From Ignavibacteriales bacterium (GTDB lineage: Bacteria > Bacteroidota > Ignavibacteria > UBA10030), in NCBI GenBank assembly GCA_016207365.1, contig JACQPU010000155.1:1-6991 (forward strand): DNA of 6,991 bases, given 5' to 3'. Below are positions 1-5,466 of this stretch, one piece after another. Numbering within the stretch: the first letter of the stretch is position 1; every line of letters starts with the position of its first letter. Under the pieces are notes generated by a model. That model made no database searches and was not told the origin of the DNA. It saw only the letters and a list, made by a program, of their open reading frames with translations. The position numbers and the translations under genes are program-made.

Positions 1-11
1 CAAGACTGCCA

Positions 12-39
12 TTGAGGATTCAGTGTCTCACTCTATAAT
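12..39 (+). promoter_or_regulatory. Possible sigma70-like promoter, antisense to the TPR gene
   Basis: TTGAGG (12-17), a 16-nt gap and a perfect TATAAT (34-39) resemble a -35/-10 pair on the plus strand. The -10 sits inside a small AT palindrome, CTATA-A-TATAG, at 33-43, so it looks similar on both strands. Nothing coding lies immediately downstream on the plus strand; a transcript would run antisense into the 3' end of the TPR gene. AT-rich intergenic DNA produces such matches by chance, so this is a weak call. Confidence 0.2.
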
Positions 40-93
40 ATAGTAATGAATTACCCAATAACCAACGGAGAAGGGCCGTTCTCGTCAATGGAC

Positions 94-121
94 AACAACG
101 AATAACCGATAACCAATAAGC
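94..121. repeat. Degenerate heptanucleotide tandem repeat (AATAACC-like)
   Basis: Four adjacent 7-nt units read AACAACG, AATAACC, GATAACC and AATAAGC on the plus strand. An isolated identical AATAACC lies at 57-63 in the same gene-free stretch. The array ends a few bases before the stop codon (TAG on the minus strand, 127-129) of the TPR gene, so it forms that transcript's 3' flank, where it reads GGTTATT-like. Short heptamer arrays of this sort are known in intergenic DNA of several phyla, for example the STRRs of filamentous cyanobacteria. No function is evident, and the copies are imperfect and few. Confidence 0.5.
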
Positions 122-126
122 AACAC

Positions 127-2031
127 CTACTTCCCCGATCTCTGCAATTCATTCAGCCTTGTGAGATACTCCACCGCTTCCTGTCTGAGAGGATCAATAT
201 TGATGGCGTTGTTAAAGTACTCGCGGGCTTTCTGGTAATTCTTGACCGTCTGATAGGCAAGGCCGAGCTGGATGTTCGTTGTGTAGCTTTGCGGATTAAT
301 CGCAAGGGCTCGCTCGTAATGCTGAATGGCGCGCGCGGGGTCACCGTCTCCCATGTAAGCCAAACCAAGATTCGACTGTGTTTCCCAGTAGTCATTTCCC
401 TTGTAGATGGCAAGGGCCAGCACTTCGATCATCGGTTTGTAGTTGCCGGAACGCCGATAAAGGTTCGCGGATTCCCGGTACGCGCTCAAATATAATGAGT
501 CGGTTTCGTAGGCTCTCACAAAGAACGGTTGCGCCCGGATCGGATCCCCCTGACGCGTATAATAGCGCCCAAGAGCAAAAGACGCGTACGCGAAGTTTGG
601 GGCAATCGTAACCGCCCGACGGTACAGGTCGCCGGCCGCTTCAACATCAATCTTTTCCATGCTTTCGGCCTCATCCACAAGTTCGACTGCCTCGGCGGAA
701 AACAAACCCTGCCTTACCTTGATCATGATCCGCATACGGTCGAACCGCTCGGAAATCTGAGGATCATAGCAAACACGAAAAATCTTAAACGCATGATCCT
801 GTGCCTGATCGAGGTTCCCTGTATAATAATCGTTAACCGCAGCCAGCATGGAATAGAACGGCAACCGAAATACCGCGACATCCTTCTGCACATTGAGGAG
901 AAACTCCGGTGCGAACGGAGGCATTCCTTGGCGATACCTCTCGTTGGCAAGTCGCACAAATGTCTCATAGGAATCCATGAGATTCTCTTTTCCCAGGATT
1001 GCGCGTTGCTCTTCGGAAATCGTGCCAGTCAATTCCGTTGCCGCCGTATCGGCAAAATCAAGGGATGAGTAGGAATAGGCAAGAGCTTCGAGTACCGTCT
1101 GATACTTGAAGCCGGTTCGACCGGCAACAGATCCTTCCAGAATCCACCGAACATTTTGGTCATCCAGAGCCCTCTGGAGCGAGTCCCGCGTTGTCCGGAG
1201 CCAGCCGAGGGTCTGCACGGAACGCCCAGCGAGATCCGCAATGGCTGAATCTTCAGCAGGAATGCCGAGGGAAGAACGCGGAAGAGAATCGCGGACAAAC
1301 ACAAAGATTGGCCGCTCCTCATCGAGGATTGCAATTCTTGATTTCAAGTCGGCCTGGGTATTCGATGCCGCTCCTTCGACGCGGTTTTTGTGCACGAGGT
1401 AGTACTGCTCAAAAATCTCCGTCCGGTTCTTGCGCAACCCCGCAAAAGTCGGAAAGATGTTGAACATCGCTTCACCGCGAAGAATATCTTCGCAAAAGGC
1501 AATGGACTCCCTGTACCTCTGGTTCATCACTGCGCCATTGAGTTTCCCCATGAGTTCGCGAAACGCAGAGAATCCCGGCCAGAGGTCCATCGGCACAGCG
1601 ACTTCCGCGCTGTCCGCCGTGGCATTGAAGGCAAAGCGAAACAAAAGGGGGGCGTTGAGGCGGATCAGACGGGAAAAACCCACAGCCACCAGTGTGTCAC
1701 CCTTGCCAAACGGTCCCTTCCAGGTCATCGGAAAAACACGCTCGTCCTGATGAAGGGAAAGCCGTCCAAGATCCTCATCGACGAAGTCCTCGTCGAACTG
1801 CCAGTCGCCTGCAGGTTTGCAGAGAAAGACATACTGAGTGTCACTGTTGACATTCTGATCGGTCAGAGGGAGCGTGCCGGTCCGGTTGCTTAAACGGACT
1901 TCCATGAACCGTGGTCCGCCCAAGCCAAGAAAACCGGACTTTTCCTTGACTTTGATCTGAATTGTCGGGACCTGACCAAACAGGATGAAAGATGGAAGAA
2001 CGAAGAGGAGGAACGAGAGGATTCGATTCAT
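127..2031 (-). CDS. Exported tetratricopeptide-repeat (TPR) protein
   Basis: This 634-aa protein of unknown specific function probably acts as a protein-interaction scaffold outside the cytoplasmic membrane. The frame stays open upstream to 2244, but the ATG at 2031 is preferred because it begins a classic Sec signal peptide (N2-R3 charged end, hydrophobic residues 4-18, likely cleavage near G19/Q20) and follows a GGAG ribosome site with a 10-nt gap. Residues about 21-150 look beta-rich and match no family I recognise. The middle, about 150-460, looks mainly helical. Residues about 463-614 hold four to five TPR units; the two clearest have the pattern N-L-G-L-A-Y ... A-I-x-H-Y-E-R-A-L-A-I-N-P and Q-L-G-L-A-Y ... 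A-R-E-Y-F-N-N-A-I-N-I-D-P. It is transcribed divergently from the caspase operon with 242 bp between the start codons, so shared regulation is possible but unproven. No clear terminator follows the TAG stop. The TPR call is firm; the role is not known. Confidence 0.9.
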   Translation of the reverse strand: MNRILSFLLFVLPSFILFGQVPTIQIKVKEKSGFLGLGGPRFMEVRLSNRTGTLPLTDQNVNSDTQYVFLCKPAGDWQFDEDFVDEDLGRLSLHQDERVFPMTWKGPFGKGDTLVAVGFSRLIRLNAPLLFRFAFNATADSAEVAVPMDLWPGFSAFRELMGKLNGAVMNQRYRESIAFCEDILRGEAMFNIFPTFAGLRKNRTEIFEQYYLVHKNRVEGAASNTQADLKSRIAILDEERPIFVFVRDSLPRSSLGIPAEDSAIADLAGRSVQTLGWLRTTRDSLQRALDDQNVRWILEGSVAGRTGFKYQTVLEALAYSYSSLDFADTAATELTGTISEEQRAILGKENLMDSYETFVRLANERYRQGMPPFAPEFLLNVQKDVAVFRLPFYSMLAAVNDYYTGNLDQAQDHAFKIFRVCYDPQISERFDRMRIMIKVRQGLFSAEAVELVDEAESMEKIDVEAAGDLYRRAVTIAPNFAYASFALGRYYTRQGDPIRAQPFFVRAYETDSLYLSAYRESANLYRRSGNYKPMIEVLALAIYKGNDYWETQSNLGLAYMGDGDPARAIQHYERALAINPQSYTTNIQLGLAYQTVKNYQKAREYFNNAINIDPLRQEAVEYLTRLNELQRSGK

Positions 2032-2041
2032 CAAGTGTGAA

Positions 2042-2045
2042 CTCC
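2042..2045 (-). promoter_or_regulatory. Ribosome binding site of the TPR gene (decides the start)
   Basis: On the minus strand GGAG lies 10 nt upstream of the ATG at 2031. With the signal peptide that begins at that ATG, it argues for the internal start over the longer open frame beginning at 2244, whose first 71 residues (rich in R, S, F and H) look like translated intergenic DNA. Confidence 0.6.
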
Positions 2046-2076
2046 GGGTGAGGCGGTAACGTCGAGAGTGCTGAAA

Positions 2077-2105
2077 AATATAGAAAAACATGTGTGCGGA
2101 AGCAA
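2077..2105 (-). promoter_or_regulatory. Candidate promoter of the TPR gene
   Basis: On the minus strand TTGCTT (plus coordinates 2100-2105), a 17-nt gap and TATATT (2077-2082) match the sigma70 consensus at 4 of 6 and 5 of 6 positions with ideal spacing. Read on, TATATTTT also resembles the TAnnTTTG -7 box of Bacteroidota promoters except for its last base. Transcription would start near 2070, giving a 5' leader of about 40 nt before the ATG at 2031. It lies inside the discarded upstream part of the long open frame, which supports the shorter start. There is no experimental support. Confidence 0.45.
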
Positions 2106-2128
2106 TAAAATGCGGCTTAAGGCTTTTC

Positions 2129-2159
2129 TTGACATTCTCTCGAAAAAATGAAACATTTT
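2129..2159 (+). promoter_or_regulatory. Perfect -35-like hexamer and small inverted repeat in the divergent region
   Basis: A perfect TTGACA occurs at 2129-2134, facing the caspase operon. At normal spacing only poor -10 matches (AAACAT or AACATT, 3 of 6) are seen. An inverted repeat AAAATG-AAA-CATTTT at 2145-2159 occupies that position and could be an operator where a regulator replaces a strong -10. This would leave a leader of roughly 110 nt before the ATG at 2274. No CRP-type TGTGA-N6-TCACA site is present. The operon probably starts in this region, but the exact promoter is uncertain. Confidence 0.25.
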
Positions 2160-2273
2160 CTTCACATGCCCATTCTCCCTCGTACGAATCCGCAGAATTC
2201 TCCGGACTTGACCGCGGGCACAACAACACAATTCCTCGCTTCATAGCTTGGGAGAAATGAACACGGAGCCGGT

Positions 2274-4664
2274 ATGATCAGGGTAATTGCAGCGCTTCTC
2301 GTCTGTGCGGGCTCCTGGGCTGGCTTGAATGCCCAGGTTCAACCCTACGTCAAACAGCTCCATTCGCTGGGTCTGTTCGGCTCGGAGGTCACTCGATCGG
2401 CAACGCTCGCGTTGCCGCCCCTCATCGCAATGACTTCCCTGTCAAAGGAGCTCGTTGTACTCAACGGCAGCTCATTCGACCAGGTGTTTTCCTACCCCCA
2501 ACTACCGAATACACTCTCTGCATTGTTTTTTACGGCGGAAGGATCCCTCGTCAGTGCGCGGATCGACGGGCAACTGAACTATTGGGATCCCCTCAAGGGA
2601 ACGATGACACGATCCCTCACGGCGCATAGCAGAGGAATCCTTGAGTGTGTTCAGAATGTGTATGGCCAGCTTGTGATCGCGGGTTCGGACAATACGGTGA
2701 AACTCTACGATCCGATTAAAGGGAGCGATGTGGCGTCCGTGAACCTCGACCCCGAGCGGCTCACCTCGCTCGCTGTTCATCCAAACGGAAAAATCGTGGC
2801 TGTCGGCCTTGCCTCGAACAAAATCGTACTCTTTGATTCTTCGTTAACACCCACGAAGGTCGTGATCGAACTCAGGGAGATTCCCGCAACACTGAAATTC
2901 AGTTCCGATGGGCGGCTTCTTGCCAGCGGCGGAAGTGACGGCAGGATAAGACTTTGGGAATCTTTGGCATGGACACCCTGGACCTCCGAATCCGTGCAGC
3001 GTGGTCCCATCTCGTCGCTGGCATTCGATCCCGCCGGACGCTGGGTCGTTGCGACGTCGCCCGATAGTTCCCTCGTGTTCTATAATCTTAGAGATCTCCG
3101 GACCGCGACATCGCTGTACGGACAAGGATCCGTGTTTACGACCGTGGGATTCCTGTCGATGGAAACAATGATGACAGGCTCCTCGACAGGAACTGTCGCT
3201 TTCTGGCGCGTTCTGGATCGACCACCTGATACAACAGCGCCAACGCTGACGATTCTTCGTCCCGCACGGTATACGGAAGATGCCCCAAGCAGGATCTATG
3301 CAAAACAGTACGATGTCCTCGGTGTCGTGTACGATGAAAACCGTATTGACCAGGTCGTTGTCGGAGGAGTGACTGCGACGCTCACGGATTCCAGGCAATC
3401 GAACGCGTTAGGTGAAACCGGCCTGAAGGGAAAGGAATTTCAGGCTTCGGTTCAGCTCGCGGCCGTCGGAATAAACCGGATCGAGGTAGAAGCGAAGGAT
3501 TCGGCGGGCAATGTCGCGACTCAAACGCTCTTTATTAGACGTCTTGCCGCAAATGAGGCTGTTGAAATCCTTGCCCCGGCAGAGAATGCCGAGACCGAAC
3601 ACGTGGCAATGGAAGTCGAGATCAAGCCATGGTTCGATGTAGCTTCCTATTCGATCTCCGTCAATACTGTTGATCTCGTAGATCACAGGAGTGGGGTTCG
3701 CGTCAGAACCGGTGATGTCATTCGCGAAGAGGTTCCGTTGATTGTCGGGTATAATCAGATAGGCGTGACGCTTGTCAGCAAGGGGGGCGAGCGGTTTACA
3801 AAACTCGTCGGTGTAAACAGAAAATTCTCGGCCGCAATCACCGAGGCGGTGCGACGCCCTGATGCGGGTGCTGCGAAGGGTCTTGGTCCGCAACGATGGG
3901 CGGTGATTGTCGGGGTTTCCGGTTATGCAAACAAAGGGATTCCATCCCTCAAATACGCCGACCGCGACGCCGAGGCCCTCGCTGCATTCCTCCAAACTCC
4001 TGAAGGAGGCGCTTTCGATGCGGATCATATGCGGATCCTGATCAACAAGGACGCAACACTTTCCAACCTTCGGGAAGCGATGATTGATTTTCTCCAGCAG
4101 GCTATCGACAAGGATCTCGTTGTCATCTATTTTGCGGGTCACGGTGCCCCAGATCCTACGCGTCCTCAAAATCTCTACCTCCTCACCTACGATACCGATC
4201 CCAACCGGCTGGGAACCTCGGCATTTCCGATGTGGGACATTCAGACGGTCATCTCAAGGCAGATAGCGGCAAAGAAAGTTGTGGTACTGTCCGATGCGTG
4301 TCACAGCGGCGGCATTTCTGTTGACGTTGCCACCCGCGGCCTCGATGTGACACAATCGAATCCCATCAATCAGTACCTTGCGGAGCTTGCCAGGGCAAAG
4401 GAAGGAATGGTCGTATTTACCGCCAGTGCAGCCGGTGAAGTGTCTCAGGAATTTCCCGAGCTGGGTCATGGGGTCTTTACTTATTATCTCCTTGAGGGGC
4501 TCAAGGGTGCGGCAGACCTGAACAATGACTATCTTGTCACCGTCAACGAGCTCATGGCTTATGTCGAGGAACAGGTCAAACGGAAAACCCGCGGCGCTCA
4601 GAATCCAACCCGCAGCCAGACGACCTACGACAAAGAACTTCCGATGGCCGTGCTGAACAAATAA
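2274..4664 (+). CDS. Exported WD40 propeller / Ig-like / caspase-family (peptidase C14) protein
   Basis: A 796-aa predicted cysteine peptidase of the caspase/orthocaspase type, acting outside the cytoplasmic membrane. Residues 1-20 form a Sec signal peptide with likely cleavage after L-N-A20. Residues about 41-318 can be split into seven WD40-like blades of about 40 residues, the best being L-A-S-G-G-S-D-G-R-I-R-L-W (216-228), enough for a complete propeller. Residues about 319-422 and 430-516 look like two Ig-like beta domains, the first with G-V-V-Y-D and D-S-A-G-N motifs. The C14 domain starts at R541-W-A-V-I-V-G. The catalytic dyad is intact: H623 in Y-F-A-G-H-G and C676 in S-D-A-C-H-S-G. 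D674, two residues before the cysteine, matches the metacaspase/orthocaspase pattern linked to cleavage after Arg/Lys, so a basic P1 preference is inferred. A GGAG site 5 nt upstream supports the start. First gene of an apparent operon, 51 nt before the DUF4384 gene. Substrate and activation signal are unknown. Confidence 0.92.
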   Translation: MIRVIAALLVCAGSWAGLNAQVQPYVKQLHSLGLFGSEVTRSATLALPPLIAMTSLSKELVVLNGSSFDQVFSYPQLPNTLSALFFTAEGSLVSARIDGQLNYWDPLKGTMTRSLTAHSRGILECVQNVYGQLVIAGSDNTVKLYDPIKGSDVASVNLDPERLTSLAVHPNGKIVAVGLASNKIVLFDSSLTPTKVVIELREIPATLKFSSDGRLLASGGSDGRIRLWESLAWTPWTSESVQRGPISSLAFDPAGRWVVATSPDSSLVFYNLRDLRTATSLYGQGSVFTTVGFLSMETMMTGSSTGTVAFWRVLDRPPDTTAPTLTILRPARYTEDAPSRIYAKQYDVLGVVYDENRIDQVVVGGVTATLTDSRQSNALGETGLKGKEFQASVQLAAVGINRIEVEAKDSAGNVATQTLFIRRLAANEAVEILAPAENAETEHVAMEVEIKPWFDVASYSISVNTVDLVDHRSGVRVRTGDVIREEVPLIVGYNQIGVTLVSKGGERFTKLVGVNRKFSAAITEAVRRPDAGAAKGLGPQRWAVIVGVSGYANKGIPSLKYADRDAEALAAFLQTPEGGAFDADHMRILINKDATLSNLREAMIDFLQQAIDKDLVVIYFAGHGAPDPTRPQNLYLLTYDTDPNRLGTSAFPMWDIQTVISRQIAAKKVVVLSDACHSGGISVDVATRGLDVTQSNPINQYLAELARAKEGMVVFTASAAGEVSQEFPELGHGVFTYYLLEGLKGAADLNNDYLVTVNELMAYVEEQVKRKTRGAQNPTRSQTTYDKELPMAVLNK

Positions 4665-4715
4665 ACAGGACCGCAATTCGATTGATTTCTATCATTAGTC
4701 AGAGGAGCCTAAGGC

Positions 4716-5408
4716 ATGAACCTTCTTCTCGCATTCGTTATCACGGGTAGTCTTGTTACATGGATTCCCCAAAGCACACCAGGCGATAACCCGCCGACCG
4801 TGCGCCAGGACGACAAGGAGAATGTGGCGTTTCGGTGGGGATTTGGCGCCGTCACAGGGAAGGACAAGAAGTTTGTCCCTATTACACGCGATACAGTGCT
4901 TGCGTCGGGAGACGAAATCAAGATGGTTGTGGAATTGAAAAGGGAATGCTACGTCTACGTTATCCATCACAGCCCGAACGGAGAGGTGAGCCTTCTCTTC
5001 CCTGAAGATGTAAGGCAGTTTGCAGGCGATTACAAAGTGGGAAAAAACTACTACATACCGAAGGGCCGCGGTTGGTTTGAGCTTGACAAGAACACGGGTC
5101 GGGAAACCTTCTATCTGCTCGCGTCGGCCCAACGGCTCGTCGAATTGGAGGTGCTTGTTGGCGAATATTCCGCGGCATCGAAGGAGTCGAAGCCGGAAGC
5201 GGCAAAGAAAATTCTCGCCGAAATCCGTGACGTAAAGCGGAAATTCCGAACATTTACAACGCTTGCCGAGAGACCGGTGACTATTGGGGGAAACATCCGC
5301 GGCGTGGATGAGACGGAGGGAACCAAGCGGCCGGATGTGGCCTCCATCGCCACGGAAATCTCTGCCAGCAATTTCTACAGCAAAACCTTTACCATCGACC
5401 ACAAGTAA
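4716..5408 (+). CDS. DUF4384 domain protein, predicted exported
   Basis: A 230-aa protein with a hydrophobic N-terminus (residues 2-17), probably a signal peptide or anchor, although it lacks basic residues before the hydrophobic core and shows no clear cleavage site. Residues about 57-137 fit the DUF4384 pattern: L-A-S-G-D-E-I, E-C-Y-V-Y-V-I, S-P-N-G-E-V-S-L-L-F-P, a Y-Y-I-P-K-G-R-G-W-F-E-L-D stretch, and G-R-E-T-F-Y-L-L-A-S. Residues about 138-182 are charged and probably helical (E, K, R rich), followed by a low-complexity tail. DUF4384 has no established biochemical function. It often occurs fused to or beside bacterial caspase-like proteases, which fits its place directly after one here. 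The start is supported by AGAGGAG 8 nt upstream of the ATG. It lies 51 nt after the caspase gene and just before the cyclase gene, so the three are probably co-transcribed. A role as a recognition or adaptor partner of the protease is inference. Confidence 0.85.
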   Translation: MNLLLAFVITGSLVTWIPQSTPGDNPPTVRQDDKENVAFRWGFGAVTGKDKKFVPITRDTVLASGDEIKMVVELKRECYVYVIHHSPNGEVSLLFPEDVRQFAGDYKVGKNYYIPKGRGWFELDKNTGRETFYLLASAQRLVELEVLVGEYSAASKESKPEAAKKILAEIRDVKRKFRTFTTLAERPVTIGGNIRGVDETEGTKRPDVASIATEISASNFYSKTFTIDHK

Positions 5409-5420
5409 ATCTGGATGAGG

Positions 5421-5466
5421 GTTGCCTTCGACAAAGACGCACCTATGATGAAGGCAGCCTTCATCA
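5421..5466 (+). promoter_or_regulatory. Palindrome with a competing hairpin over the cyclase start codon
   Basis: A perfect inverted repeat has arms TGATGAAGGC (5446-5455) and GCCTTCATCA (5457-5466) around a single A. The left arm contains the cyclase ATG at 5448. Upstream, GTTGCCTTC (5421-5429) can pair with GAAGGCAGC (5450-5458) with one G-U wobble and a 20-nt loop holding the ATG at 5445. The two pairings share the middle arm, so they exclude each other. It may be an RNA switch controlling cyclase translation or a DNA operator for a dimeric regulator. It is not a terminator: no T tract follows and coding continues through it. The symmetry is certain; a function is not. Confidence 0.45.

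Noticed and set aside
64..83. Possible terminator hairpin after the TPR gene (AACGG/CCGTT or GAGAA/TTCTC)
   Set aside because: The stems are only 5 bp, they compete with each other, and no T tract follows in the minus-strand direction.
529..1068. 179-codon plus-strand open frame inside the TPR gene
   Set aside because: It is antisense to helical and TPR coding sequence, and its translation has no domain or plausible composition.
2145..2159. AAAATG-AAA-CATTTT as an intrinsic terminator
   Set aside because: The stem is 6 bp and AT-rich and lies between two divergent promoters, so no transcript is expected to end there.
2032..2244. Extension of the TPR gene to an upstream ATG at 2244 (71 more residues)
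   Set aside because: It would bury a clear signal peptide inside the protein, overlaps the best promoter candidate, and its residues look like translated AT-rich intergenic DNA.
2032..2273. CRP/cAMP receptor site expected near a cyclase operon
   Set aside because: Only half-sites (TGTGA at 2036-2040, TTCACA at 2161-2166) occur, far apart and not in a TGTGA-N6-TCACA arrangement.
3408..4169. 253-codon minus-strand open frame inside the caspase gene
   Set aside because: It overlaps conserved Ig-like and C14 coding sequence on the other strand and shows no recognisable domain.
4695..5402. 235-codon open frame on the minus strand covering nearly all of the DUF4384 gene
   Set aside because: It is antisense to a gene with a recognised domain and a strong ribosome site. 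Its protein is Cys/His/Arg-rich, shows no motif, and is best read as a codon-bias shadow.
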